Assembly (NCBI RefSeq): GCF_900102215.1 | Contig: NZ_FNBG01000001.1 | Location: 62,001 to 126,000, forward strand | Direction of reading: 5' to 3' | From: Fontibacillus panacisegetis | GTDB taxonomy: Bacteria; Bacillota; Bacilli; Paenibacillales; Paenibacillaceae | Length of the DNA: 64,000 nucleotides | Shown: in pieces, positions 25,950-37,006 of the stretch | How the letters are laid out: the number at the start of each line of letters is the position of its first letter | How positions within the stretch are numbered: the first letter of the stretch is position 1 | Notes under the pieces: model-generated | The model's input: the letters and a program-made list of their open reading frames with translations, nothing else | Told to the model about the DNA's origin: nothing | The model's database searches: none | Translations under genes and position numbers: made by a program

Positions 25950-26768
25950 TCAGAACAATATTTCTCTTTTATTCACCTTAACACCGGATAATGATTGATC
26001 GAACATATCGAGAATAAACAGAAACCTTTCAGCTTCTCGAAAAACATGATCTGCCAGCAACGGATGAATAATGCTTTTTATTCGGCATTCCTCGATTAAA
26101 TCCCGGGCTGTTTTCTTGAAATCTCGTAGTGATTTTACGGATACCCGATTCTCATCAACAAATTGACTTAACAATGGAACCGTTTGTGATTGCGGACGCA
26201 TAGAGCTTAAATCAACCGCTTGAAACATTAAGGTATCAAACTCATTGCTAAACTCCCTTGCTTGTTCAACCAGCTTCCGCTCAGACGGATCAAGCAGATG
26301 ACTTATGAACTTTGCATGATCCGCCATAATTTTAAGAAAAAATACATTTTCATCGATAATCGCATCAGGTAAAGGTTCGAGTCTTCCTGTATTAAGCTCC
26401 TCCAGCCGATTTCTGAAGTAATTAGCTTCTCTGCTTACGTGATCTACCAATAAGGGGAAATTATTTTGACCTGGAAGCTTACATGTTAGTATCAGACCCA
26501 ATACCTTTCTCTTGAACGCCCAAATTCGAGTGACAGCTGTATGTACTTCTGTATTAAAATCTCGGATCGTTTGAGGATCGGTATTGCTTGGATAAGCATG
26601 GGCTCTTCTTTCGATGTCTTCAAAAATCGCTTGAAATTCGAGTGCCTCTTTGATCAATTGTGTATCCTCACACCTAAAACCTAGTCTAAGAAATAAAGAA
26701 TGCTCTTTCATAATACGTGACCAAAAACGAATTTCGTCTAGTGAACGGGTTACAAATTCATCTGACAA
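25950..26768 (-). CDS. DUF2935 helical protein
   Basis: 272 residues, almost wholly helical, made of two related halves: ARFWSRIMKEHSLFL-like (residues 12-28) and ENVFFLKIMADHAKFISHLL (about 150-170), each an E-x6-H-type helix seen in DUF2935 proteins of Bacillales. The repeated EH/DH pattern with later H and E residues (VDHVSREANYF, ADHVFREAERF) suggests a ferritin- or hemerythrin-like four-helix fold that binds metal; this is an inference. It stands alone with its own terminator. Confidence 0.75.
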   Translation of the reverse strand: MSDEFVTRSLDEIRFWSRIMKEHSLFLRLGFRCEDTQLIKEALEFQAIFEDIERRAHAYPSNTDPQTIRDFNTEVHTAVTRIWAFKRKVLGLILTCKLPGQNNFPLLVDHVSREANYFRNRLEELNTGRLEPLPDAIIDENVFFLKIMADHAKFISHLLDPSERKLVEQAREFSNEFDTLMFQAVDLSSMRPQSQTVPLLSQFVDENRVSVKSLRDFKKTARDLIEECRIKSIIHPLLADHVFREAERFLFILDMFDQSLSGVKVNKREILF

Positions 26769-26903
26769 TCTAATCCCTCCACCCTATACTTTAGAAACAA
26801 CAAACAGATTATTACCAAAATATATGGCGTTTGCTTGTTCCAATATGCTCAATTCATATTGCAGGATTGCCACTATTCATATAAATTTACCGCTTAAAAA
26901 AAT

Positions 26904-26952
26904 AAAACCACTGTTATTGTTTTGGATTCCCAAAAAACAATAACAGTGGTTT
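26904..26952 (-). terminator. Terminator after the amidotransferase gene
   Basis: A 19-base stem AAACCACTGTTATTGTTTT pairs with AAAACAATAACAGTGGTTT around the loop GGATTCC(C), followed on the minus strand by TTTATTTTTTT. It lies about 55 bases beyond the stop at 27008. Sequence and loop match the hairpin at 25673-25717. Confidence 0.8.
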
Positions 26953-27007
26953 GCTCAATAATTTGAATCTACTTTTTTACCCGAGCCCATTCCGTGAACC
27001 TGCTCCC

Positions 27008-27724
27008 TCATCCGACAATGTACCTCCTCTCCTGCATTTGAAGTCTTGTCAGAAATTTCGTAATCCAAAAATTGTTCATTTCAATATACTCCGGATGCTC
27101 CAGTACCTCCTGAGGAGACTGAACATACGCAGCAGGTGTCATCTCTGCCGCACCTGCTTTAATATAGCCCTGTACAAGCTCCGGTGTATTTTCCAGATGG
27201 AATTGAAAGCCAAATACATGTTCATGATACATAAATGCTTGATGATGACAGCACTCACTTTCAGCCAATACCTTAACCTCTGCCGGAAGAACGCTGAACG
27301 TATCGTAATGCCACTGGAATACGACAGAGCTTCTCGGAAAAAATGAAAACAAGGGGTGTTCACTAGCCAGACTGTTCCACCTGATCGGGAACCACCCAAT
27401 CTCAGGCTGCTGCGCTCTTGTTACCTTGCCACCAAGACAATCCGCAATCAATTGAGCACCGAGACAAAAACCGATCACTATTTTACCGGAAGAGATTGCC
27501 TCGCCAATAAACATCTTCTCCTCCTTTAACCATGGGTAACGATCCTCTTCATAAATGTTCATGGGTCCCCCCATAACCACCAGCCAATCGATGCTGTTGA
27601 GCGAGGGAAGTGATTCCTGGTTATAGAATCGGGTATGCGTAATCACGTGGCCATTTTCTTCAGCCCAGGATAAAATATGACCAGGATGCTCCAGCTCGAT
27701 ATGCTGTAAATAATGAAGTCGCAT
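27008..27724 (-). CDS. Class I glutamine amidotransferase (GATase1) domain protein
   Basis: 238 residues of a stand-alone type 1 glutaminase domain. The oxyanion and nucleophile motifs VVMGGPMNIYEED and VIGFCLGAQLIAD hold the catalytic Cys, and the His/Glu pair is in GFQFHLENTPE. It resembles GMP synthase-like GATase proteins of unassigned partner; members hydrolyse glutamine or gamma-glutamyl compounds. It lies 44 bases downstream of the HEPN-like gene that follows anfK, so it may be cotranscribed with the nitrogenase operon. A link to nitrogen metabolism is possible but only positional. Confidence 0.85.
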   Translation of the reverse strand: MRLHYLQHIELEHPGHILSWAEENGHVITHTRFYNQESLPSLNSIDWLVVMGGPMNIYEEDRYPWLKEEKMFIGEAISSGKIVIGFCLGAQLIADCLGGKVTRAQQPEIGWFPIRWNSLASEHPLFSFFPRSSVVFQWHYDTFSVLPAEVKVLAESECCHHQAFMYHEHVFGFQFHLENTPELVQGYIKAGAAEMTPAAYVQSPQEVLEHPEYIEMNNFWITKFLTRLQMQERRYIVG

Positions 27725-27767
27725 TTTCTCCCCCCTTATTCCAAAATTAATTTCATTGCAATGCTAA

Positions 27768-28211
27768 CTACCCAACCTGCTGCTTGATAACCTGCGAATG
27801 TGCCGCGCGTACCTCTTCAATTCTGGACTTATCGAACAAATTCCTGATCTCCTCACACATACGAAGAACACGATGGGCATCCTTCGGCTCAGGTGTTCCG
27901 TGAAAATAATCGTCAAGTGAGCAAATACCAAAAATAAAATCAAGAGAACGGATTTCCTTGCTCAATTGTGCCGGAATAGTTACTGCGCTTTCCACGGCAT
28001 TCATAAGGCAAATATAATTATGGTTCATAGGTGGAGCATCATATAAATAACACATTGCAACAAGATAACGTTCGAGAGCGACGCAGGCAACATTAAATAC
28101 CAGGCTATAGCGTTGTCCAATTTGTTGAAACTGCTCTGCTCTCCTGTGATAAGCAGCTGCATCCCGATAATTCTCCTCAAAGCTGTCCACATCCGTTTCT
28201 ATCGCCAGCAT
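27768..28211 (-). CDS. HEPN-like helical protein downstream of anfK
   Basis: 147 residues, all helical. The segment NVACVALERYLVAMCYLYD, then APPMNHNYICLMNAVE, has the layout of HEPN-domain proteins (paired helices with a short P-x-x-H-x linker). No catalytic R-x4-6-H motif stands out, so it is probably a binding domain and not an RNase. It starts 51 bases after the anfK stop and looks like part of the anf operon. Fe-only nitrogenase loci often carry accessory genes (anfO, anfR) here; I cannot match it to them with confidence. Confidence 0.6.
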   Translation of the reverse strand: MLAIETDVDSFEENYRDAAAYHRRAEQFQQIGQRYSLVFNVACVALERYLVAMCYLYDAPPMNHNYICLMNAVESAVTIPAQLSKEIRSLDFIFGICSLDDYFHGTPEPKDAHRVLRMCEEIRNLFDKSRIEEVRAAHSQVIKQQVG

Positions 28212-28262
28212 ATATTTCCTGTCCCTCCTCTTTAGTAAAATGCAATATCTATAAACCTGCTG

Positions 28263-29651
28263 CTACCACATATTCAATATCCATTCTTTATTTTTTTTGT
28301 ATTCCATATCCGTAAATAGTGTATTGGCCATTTCCTCAGCCAGCCATATAGCACCTGCATATCCAACGACAGGATGTCTGTACAAACCTGCCCGATCATA
28401 GGTTGGGAAGCCTACCCGAACCATCGGCACGTTATTGTCAATGGAGATAAATCGTCCCTTGGAATGACCGAGAATGAGATCAAGCTCAACCTCCTTGTTT
28501 TTGATTCTACTTTCCAGCTCCATTAAATCAGCGTTAAGAACAATTTTCATGTCGTAATCTACATTGCTCTCTAACGCTTTGATTCTTGGATCATTCTTGT
28601 ATGAAGAATTGTCATCACCCAATAGCAAAAGTACAGGCTTCATTTCCAGATCCAGACAAAATTCTGCTAGCCCGATTACGAGATCAGGATGTCCGTAAAT
28701 AGCTACTTTTTTATCCGCCAGAAACATGTGAGTAACATCTGTCAATGCATCTAGAGCAATACCGCGCTCACGAACAAGTGATTCAGGAATAGGTTTGCCT
28801 GTCAATTTCTTGACATTTTGCAAAAAGGTATCCGTGTTACGGATGCCAATTGGCGTTGGCCCTATAATAGTAGGAATATCAAATTCAGCTTTAAGATATT
28901 TGGCTGCTTTTCCTCCTTCATAACGGTTTAGAGCGATCGTTCCTATTGCATTGGCTGTGCCGGTCAGATCCTCAATTGTCGTGCTGCCGTGGGACTCACC
29001 GCTTTTATCAGGCATTATTGGGGAATCAAAGGATTCTATTTCGAACAAAACGGTAGAGTCCACCTGCATTTCAGCTAATAGATGCTTCAGCGCAGTTACA
29101 TCTCCGGGATTTACCCAACCAGTGATCAGGTTAAGCTTGCCGTTTGGCTCACCTTTTTTTGCAAAATAGGTTACGAAGGACTCCACCGCAACGTCATACC
29201 CGGTTACATGGCTGCCTACAAAGCTAGGAGAATGAATGGCAACAAGATGGACTTCGCGATCAGCGTACTTTTCCTGCAAAAGTCCTCGATTGAGCTTATT
29301 AATAACACCGTCAACGTCATCTCCAATAACCTCGGTTGAGCATGTTGTAATGATCGGAACTACTTTCACATCGGGGTAGCGCATGAGAAGCACATCCACC
29401 GCCGTTTCCACACGATCCAAAGCGCCAAATACTGCGCCGTCTTCATGAACCGAGGATGAAGCGAGTAAAAAATTATCTTTAAAATGCTGAGAGAACCATA
29501 GTCGAACAAACATTACGCAGCCCTGTCCTCCGTGAACGATGCCTATGCAATCTTTAATGCCAATGCTGGCAAACTGCGCTCCCGCAGGCTGACACGTAAA
29601 AATCGGATTAATAACTCCAGCTCGTTCCTTTAGTTGAACATCGCAAGTCAT
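28263..29651 (-). CDS. anfK: Fe-only nitrogenase beta subunit AnfK
   Basis: 462 residues, the short N-terminus typical of AnfK/VnfK. P-cluster Cys ligands are in FTCQPAGAQFA, GIVHGGQGC and TTCSTEVIGDDVDG. Other conserved patches are FKDNFLLASSSVHEDGAVFG and SPSFVGSHVTGYD. With AnfD and AnfG it forms the FeFe dinitrogenase that reduces N2 and protons using electrons from AnfH. The gene follows anfG by 29 bases in the order anfHDGK. Confidence 0.95.
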   Translation of the reverse strand: MTCDVQLKERAGVINPIFTCQPAGAQFASIGIKDCIGIVHGGQGCVMFVRLWFSQHFKDNFLLASSSVHEDGAVFGALDRVETAVDVLLMRYPDVKVVPIITTCSTEVIGDDVDGVINKLNRGLLQEKYADREVHLVAIHSPSFVGSHVTGYDVAVESFVTYFAKKGEPNGKLNLITGWVNPGDVTALKHLLAEMQVDSTVLFEIESFDSPIMPDKSGESHGSTTIEDLTGTANAIGTIALNRYEGGKAAKYLKAEFDIPTIIGPTPIGIRNTDTFLQNVKKLTGKPIPESLVRERGIALDALTDVTHMFLADKKVAIYGHPDLVIGLAEFCLDLEMKPVLLLLGDDNSSYKNDPRIKALESNVDYDMKIVLNADLMELESRIKNKEVELDLILGHSKGRFISIDNNVPMVRVGFPTYDRAGLYRHPVVGYAGAIWLAEEMANTLFTDMEYKKNKEWILNMW

Positions 29652-29680
29652 CGTTTTTCCTCCTTTCTTGTCCTATGGCA

Positions 29681-30034
29681 TCAATATTGCTGAACAGTCA
29701 ATTCCTCATTTAGCGATCCGCTTATTGTTACAAAATCAATCCGTTCTTTAAGCCCCTGCATAACTCTCTTGATTTCATTCGTATTAAGCGACGATATCCA
29801 ATCAAATTTGCTTTTGTAGGCGTCTGCCAAGCAAACGGCATCCACCCAATAACATCTGTCCGCTGGCGATTCCTTCTCTACAGGTTCACCGCACAAAATT
29901 TGCATCGTTTTCGTCAAAATTCCTTCATTTTGCTTTTCTCTATCCCAAGCACGGGAGTGAAATTGCCACAAGCATTTTTTCATAATATAATTTTCCAACT
30001 GTGCTACTCGAGCTTTCAGTAGATCTTCACCCAT
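29681..30034 (-). CDS. anfG: Fe-only nitrogenase delta subunit AnfG
   Basis: 117 residues, matching the delta subunit that exists only in the vanadium and iron-only nitrogenases. The features are VAQLENYIMKKCLWQFHSRAWDRE (split over the first 40 residues) and CYWVDAVCLADAYK. Its place between anfD and anfK is the standard order. Presence of this gene rules out a molybdenum system for the cluster. Confidence 0.95.
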   Translation of the reverse strand: MGEDLLKARVAQLENYIMKKCLWQFHSRAWDREKQNEGILTKTMQILCGEPVEKESPADRCYWVDAVCLADAYKSKFDWISSLNTNEIKRVMQGLKERIDFVTISGSLNEELTVQQY

Positions 30035-30066
30035 TTCCTACTCCTCCTTATCTACTCCTAATGTAA

Positions 30067-31629
<1,563 letters not shown>

Positions 31630-31639
31630 TCATCCCTCC

Positions 31640-32517
<878 letters not shown>

Positions 32518-32526
<9 letters not shown>

Positions 32527-32545
32527 AATTGGCTAAGTCTGTCAA
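32518..32545 (-). promoter_or_regulatory. Sigma-A-type promoter of anfHDGK
   Basis: Read on the minus strand, TTGACA (32540-32545) and TATGAT (32518-32523) are separated by 16 bases, about 50 bases before the anfH start. No -24/-12 sigma-54 element is seen, which fits Paenibacillus nif promoters and not the proteobacterial anf promoters. Confidence 0.7.
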
Positions 32546-32720
32546 TGATATAAACAAACAATGAGTTGTAATCATCACATAATCGTTCGGAATTAGATGA
32601 TTGTAATCGCTTTATTTACGCTCATTCAACTCATATATCACATTAAAAGCAAACTTTAGATTCATTCAAGCTCGTAAAAGCGTATACATTATTGTTAAAT
32701 CATTATTTGTGTAATGTTTA

Positions 32721-32737
32721 TGTTATAGTTTATTACA
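32721..32737. promoter_or_regulatory. GlnR/TnrA box between anfH and the ferredoxin gene
   Basis: TGTTATAGTTTATTACA matches TGTNA-N7-TNACA exactly. It lies about 157 bases upstream of the ferredoxin start and 255 upstream of anfH. GlnR is the known nitrogen-status regulator of Paenibacillus nif genes. The rest of this 426-base gap holds the anfH promoter and a small AT-rich hairpin (32764-32784). Confidence 0.6.
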
Positions 32738-32893
32738 CAAAATACGAATATGTTGTTAAAAACTGTTATTTTATTGAAAATAACATGATAATGGAGGTAA
32801 AATAACATAAAACAAGAGAATCCATTCTTTCTTTTGCCAGTCCACCCCTGATCCAGGATTCTTTCCGTTAACTTTATTGCCAAAGGAGCGAAG

Positions 32894-33133
32894 ATGATTA
32901 TGAGCAGCTATGCGAGTGTCGACAAGGAAGCTTGTATCGCCTGCGGGTCCTGCAATGCCGCAGCCCCTGACATTTTTGATTTTGATACGGATGGAATCGC
33001 TGAGGTTATCTACGAAGGCGATAACAATCGGGGAATTACAATGATTAAGCAGGAAATGCAGGATGATCTTCAAGATGCAATCGAGAGTTGTCCGACCAAT
33101 TGCATCAAACTGGCCCAAGTTCCATTTTCATGA
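32894..33133 (+). CDS. [4Fe-4S] ferredoxin, single-cluster Bacillus type
   Basis: 79 residues with one cluster motif, CIACGSC (C-x2-C-x2-C) near residue 15 and the distant CPTNC Cys near 67, and an acidic surface. This is the monocluster ferredoxin type of Bacillus. It starts after AAAGGAG. It is divergent from anfHDGK and next to a GlnR box, so a role as electron donor to AnfH is plausible. In this genus the donors to alternative nitrogenases are not fixed by sequence alone. Confidence 0.85.
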   Translation: MIMSSYASVDKEACIACGSCNAAAPDIFDFDTDGIAEVIYEGDNNRGITMIKQEMQDDLQDAIESCPTNCIKLAQVPFS

Positions 33134-33165
33134 GAAATAATTCATATCATTAACTGATTGGAGTC

Positions 33166-33213
33166 AAAAAGCCGTCTCTCAGGCATGCAATTTGCCCTTG
33201 AGTACGGCTTTTT
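33166..33213. terminator. Bidirectional terminator between ferredoxin and nifN-like genes
   Basis: AAAAAGCCGT ... ACGGCTTTTT with an inner stem (CTCAGGCA ... TGCCCTTGAG) and A/T runs on both sides. It serves two convergent genes. Confidence 0.85.
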
Positions 33214-33233
33214 AAAGCTTGATTTGTTATAGG

Positions 33234-34541
33234 CTAGAATACATCCGTTTTGTTCATTACATTTCCAAAATGATTAAGTCGATTGGCTGTACCGCGATAT
33301 CCTACGGACACATTAATCGGTGAGCCAAAACGATTAAACACAGGGAAACCTAAGGGAATATAAGGAATATTATGTTTTCTCGCTGCTGCTTCTCCATAAC
33401 CATTACTCACCCATAAATCGCTTCCCATCACAGCCATCTTCTCTAAATCATGCAAATCTCCAACCCGAACAACGCCAGGAATACAAGCCTCCGTCTGAGA
33501 AGGAGCAGAAATAACGGATTGAAAAGATTTCATCCCCATTTCGGAGAGGCATTGATATAGGGACACCAGATGATCAGGCTCTAACGAAGCAACCATTGTT
33601 TTTCCTCGAAACAAAGAGCGTGTGTCCAACATACAATCCAGTAACAACTGTCGCTCCCAACGATATTTAATATGCCCCTCACTCTGACTGAACTGCCGAA
33701 GAAACAAAATAAACTCATCCGATTCCTGCAAGCCTGTCACACCATTAAACATGATGTAAGGAATTTTCATTTCTTCATACAATAATCTGCCACAAAACTC
33801 CATTGATTTTCCGATGACGATGGTATATGCCGAGTTAATCATTTCTTTTAAATAATCAAGTGGTACCCCTCCCCTAGACAAGGTAGTGTATCCGGTCATC
33901 AAATGTCCTGTAAGAGAGGAAGAAAGGTCTGGAAGTACAATAACCTCAATCCCGAAAGAAGCGATAATCTCTTTCAGTTCCATGACATCCCCTGGCGTCA
34001 AATGTGAACTCGGCAGCAGATTAATACGGTTTCGTCTAAGCTTGCGTTTTCCTTTACCCGTCATTTCAATTATTTTCATCATTACAGCATGCGCTGTCCT
34101 CGCATATCCAGATTCCAATGAACCTTCATCATCGGGAAGTTGCATACCTAGCAGTAACCTGTTACTGAATATTTTTTTGTAACAATCACCAACAACATCA
34201 ATAAGCTGCGCTTCTCCCATAACTTCTGACAATGCAGTCTCTATAACGACCATCACATCCGGACTGTGCTTGCTCATCACCATTTGAACGATCTCACGAT
34301 AACGTTCTCCGTCATCAATTATCCCGTTTTCCGCTTGTTTTGGAATGTGTTCTATGGGAATGGGCTCTCGATAATGACGAGATAATACTGTTTGTATCGC
34401 TCCTATACATCCTTGGGCACTGTGCAAAACGGGAATTGAACGATATATTCCTTGTAACGCTATGATTCCTCCGTAGACTTGACCGGAATGCATTAGATTG
34501 TTAGCTAATGGTTGATATAGAGTTTCATTAACATTCTCCAT
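33234..34541 (-). CDS. NifN-like cofactor scaffold subunit
   Basis: 435 residues of the nitrogenase component 1 family. The N-terminal YGGIIALQGIYRSIPVLHSAQGC matches the NifN pattern (G-x-x-x-A-x-x-G-I ... LLHGSQGC), and the later TALSEVMGE and LPDLSSSLTGH patches fit NifN/VnfN and not NifK. Only one of the P-cluster-type Cys residues is kept, as expected for NifN. With the NifE-like partner it should form an EN-type scaffold on which the cofactor matures. Its start overlaps the NifE-like stop by 14 bases. It is clearly diverged from usual NifN, so it could be dedicated to the FeFe cofactor. Confidence 0.8.
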   Translation of the reverse strand: MENVNETLYQPLANNLMHSGQVYGGIIALQGIYRSIPVLHSAQGCIGAIQTVLSRHYREPIPIEHIPKQAENGIIDDGERYREIVQMVMSKHSPDVMVVIETALSEVMGEAQLIDVVGDCYKKIFSNRLLLGMQLPDDEGSLESGYARTAHAVMMKIIEMTGKGKRKLRRNRINLLPSSHLTPGDVMELKEIIASFGIEVIVLPDLSSSLTGHLMTGYTTLSRGGVPLDYLKEMINSAYTIVIGKSMEFCGRLLYEEMKIPYIMFNGVTGLQESDEFILFLRQFSQSEGHIKYRWERQLLLDCMLDTRSLFRGKTMVASLEPDHLVSLYQCLSEMGMKSFQSVISAPSQTEACIPGVVRVGDLHDLEKMAVMGSDLWVSNGYGEAAARKHNIPYIPLGFPVFNRFGSPINVSVGYRGTANRLNHFGNVMNKTDVF

Positions 34542-35898
34542 AGCTATCTACCTCCCATGGAGATACACGGCAGATTATCTTCCAGATCGGCTGCTCCAGC
34601 GTATCCAGCAAATCCTTGGCAAAGCGCCTAACCCCCTCATAACCAACATAAATTCTATGTTGGCTTTCATCGACATCTAAAAACGGTATTTTTTCTTTAA
34701 GAGGCACATACGAATTGCGCCTGCTTACAATCATCAGCTCTGCTTTTCGCTCCCGATATAGAGTCAAAATCTTATTTTCATCACTGTGATCGATAAGAAC
34801 CGTCTTTTCCTTCATCCTTTCCTTAATCCGCGAAATATCCTCCTGTGCGTTTTGATTCGTACCAATAGCAACAATTTTCATCCCAAGCTCATACAGCATA
34901 GAGATAAAGGTCCAGCTTTCAATGCCATCAGTAAACAATACGATCTTCTTTCCTTTTAATGATTTATATGATCGCGAAATATCTTTACGCAGCAGTACCT
35001 CCTCTCTGCGCATATATCGAACAATTCGTTTGTCCAGCTCAGGATTTTGAAAGAAAAAGGCAATTTGCATTAAAGAAAACCGGATTTCCCTTGATCCATA
35101 AAAAGATCCTTCAAAATAAGGAATCCCATAGGATTCCCTCATTTTTCGCACCAAGGTAAGCATCGATCTGCTACTTATCAGCATATTCAGCTTCACGTGG
35201 TGAGCCGTGCGCAGTTCATCGAAAGTACATTCTCCGCCAATACGAGATAAGACACGAACTCCTATTTTAGACAGAATAGCTTCAATTTGATCTCCTTCTC
35301 TGGAAAACGAATCGCCTCCGATTAAATTCATATCAAATAAAGTGAGTTTCAGAGGTTCCTTCGTTGCCGTACCTACTACTTTTTCAAATAACGCTTCTCC
35401 TGCTTGTCTGCATCCCATGTTAGCTCCTGTGTTAGAGCCCGAATTGTAAATAGGGACGGCTGGGACAGTGCATATTTCTTCCGCTTTTTCACATGTGGCC
35501 TTTAGATCATCTGTAGCAATAGCGTTTATACAAGGCGTATATACAAAAATACAAGAAGGCTTGAAATGCTCAGCTATATAACATATAGCATTTTGTAATA
35601 TATTTTTATCGTTTAGGACAATATCTGTGTATTTATATCCCATGGAAAATATGAGAGGAAATTGCTGGAGTTCTGTTAACTTGCTCTCTAGGATCCTCCA
35701 GCTATTCTGAACACATTCCGGATTTCCATATACCAAATGAGCAGCATCTGAGACAGGCAGCAAAACGGATTGAGAGCCTTGTAATGCGCAGCTTTTTACC
35801 AGATCACCTATTGTCGGGTTGAGACAACCTTTTTTAACCAGACAGTTGTGTTCGCAATCAGGCTCAATGAACAAGTTAGGGATTCCATCAGGCATCAC
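34528..35898 (-). CDS. NifE-like cofactor scaffold subunit
   Basis: 456 residues with NifE features: a Cys-rich head (CEHNCLVKKGCLNPTIGD), SCALQGSQSVLLPVSDAAHLV, the GNPECVQNSW cluster, and YTPCINAIATDDL with another Cys. The later GGSFSREGDQIEAIL-like and GGECTFDELRTAHHVKLN regions resemble EN/DK subunits. It pairs with the downstream NifN-like gene and presumably carries the FeFe-cofactor precursor. Most Paenibacillus place nifEN in the Mo nif cluster; a separate pair beside anfHDGK recalls vnfEN of Azotobacter. Confidence 0.8.
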   Translation of the reverse strand: MMPDGIPNLFIEPDCEHNCLVKKGCLNPTIGDLVKSCALQGSQSVLLPVSDAAHLVYGNPECVQNSWRILESKLTELQQFPLIFSMGYKYTDIVLNDKNILQNAICYIAEHFKPSCIFVYTPCINAIATDDLKATCEKAEEICTVPAVPIYNSGSNTGANMGCRQAGEALFEKVVGTATKEPLKLTLFDMNLIGGDSFSREGDQIEAILSKIGVRVLSRIGGECTFDELRTAHHVKLNMLISSRSMLTLVRKMRESYGIPYFEGSFYGSREIRFSLMQIAFFFQNPELDKRIVRYMRREEVLLRKDISRSYKSLKGKKIVLFTDGIESWTFISMLYELGMKIVAIGTNQNAQEDISRIKERMKEKTVLIDHSDENKILTLYRERKAELMIVSRRNSYVPLKEKIPFLDVDESQHRIYVGYEGVRRFAKDLLDTLEQPIWKIICRVSPWEVDSYGEC

Positions 35899-35957
35899 AG
35901 CCCCTCCTTCTTCCTTCCTATAAATTTAACCCTGCGAACTTGCCGTCTTTATCTGGA

Positions 35958-36303
35958 TTACGAAAAGTAATTTAAATACCGCACACTCTCGATTAACTGT
36001 TCATGGATAGCTCCCTTTCGGATTAATGGTATGATGCCATTCTGCTGCAGTATCTCAGAGGGAACCTTTCCTATTCCGGAAGACAGCAGCATTTGACAGT
36101 CTATCAAAACTTTTAATGTTTCGGACATAGGTGAGTCGCAATTTCTGGAGCTATTGCAATATGCTTGAACTTTGCGCACTCCAACCAGACGACAATCTTG
36201 ATTCCTCACATCATATATGCTGATTGATTACATTTGAGCCTCTTGTAGCAACTGCTACACGAATGGAACCAGCCCAATACGGCTTCCATTTCCAAACCTC
36301 CAT
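35958..36303 (-). pseudogene. NifX/NafY-like cofactor-binding gene, frameshifted
   Basis: From an ATG at 36303 one frame reads MEVWKWKPYWAGSIRVAVATR then GSNVINQH, the start of a dinitrogenase cofactor-binding (NifX/NifB C-terminal) domain, and soon ends at a TGA (about 36220). The rest is in another frame: IYDVRNQDCRLVGVRKVQAYC, then LSSGIGKVPSEILQQNGIIP, ending at 35958. The segment between, usually FGHA-x-EF with about eight residues, is missing together with the frame. The gene looks inactivated by one small deletion. The part from a GTG at 36209 might still be translated. It lies just upstream of the nifE-like gene. Confidence 0.7.
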
Positions 36304-36336
36304 TCCAAATATATTTATTTATATCTGAATATAACA

Positions 36337-36369
36337 AAAATGAATGATAGATAATATAACATTCATTTT
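36337..36369. promoter_or_regulatory. Inverted repeat upstream of the broken nifX-like gene
   Basis: AAAATGAATG (36337-36346) and CATTCATTTT (36360-36369) are perfect inverted arms separated by 13 AT-rich bases, 35 bases upstream of the nifX-like start. The layout suggests a dimeric regulator site; no known box matches. The rest of the gap up to 36537 is AT-rich without recognisable features. Confidence 0.4.
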
Positions 36370-36537
36370 GTTTTTATTTATTTTATATTACATAATACGG
36401 AAATACAATTCAATGTTATAGGTTATATGTACTCATATTGTCATCAAATATGTTATGAATTTTACCCTATATCTAACATCAAGCGCTACCAAAAGCATTT
36501 TTACATGGCTTTCTTAACCCATTTGCCCACACTAAAT

Positions 36538-36987
36538 AAGAGGCCGTCCCAAAAGTTATCTAAGATAACTTTGAGGGACGCTCTCTTTAGCAGTAGAAAG
36601 GCAAGATATCAGGAATAGCATGCAAAAACAACGAATGAAAATAAGATTTCCAAATTTCCAAATTGCGCTTTAGCAAAATAGTACAGCTAGCTTATTCGTG
36701 AGAAGTCAGAGGATTGCAGATCGAACACAGTAGAGGAAAAAATCTCCTTTATTTTCGAAAATGGGATGATCTTAAAGGAAATAGAGGAAGTATTTTCCTT
36801 TATCCTTACTGAAATTGCCCTAAAATGCGAAAAATCAGCGTTTAGCACCAAAATAGAGGAATTAAGTTCCTTTATTTTATGATCTTGAGCGAATCCTGAT
36901 GGAATAGGGGAACTTTTTTCCTTTATTGCTACCGAAGTGCTGAGATAGGCTAAAAACGCCCAACTGTAGCTTTTGGGACAGCCCCTT
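36538..36987 (+). repeat. Interspersed intergenic repeat, copy 2 (GAGGAA/TTCCTT interior)
   Basis: Left end AAGAGGCCGTCCCAAAAG and right end CTTTTGGGACAGCCCCTT are inverted repeats. The left end forms a hairpin (GTCCCAAAAGTTATC ... GATAACTTTGAGGGAC). The interior has several AATAGAGGAA-n-TTCCTTTATT hairpin units; about 320 bases (36644-36965) are nearly identical to 59330-59648 in copy 4. No gene is present. Confidence 0.75.
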
Positions 36988-37006
36988 GATCAACGTATTG
37001 AGCCCA

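Noticed and set aside
35958..36209. The 83-residue frame taken alone as a complete gene
   Set aside because: Its first residues align to the middle of NifX-like proteins and the genuine start lies in another frame at 36303, so it is part of a broken gene.
36427..36618. A 63-codon plus-strand frame running into repeat copy 2
   Set aside because: AT-rich, no ribosome site, ends inside the repeat element.
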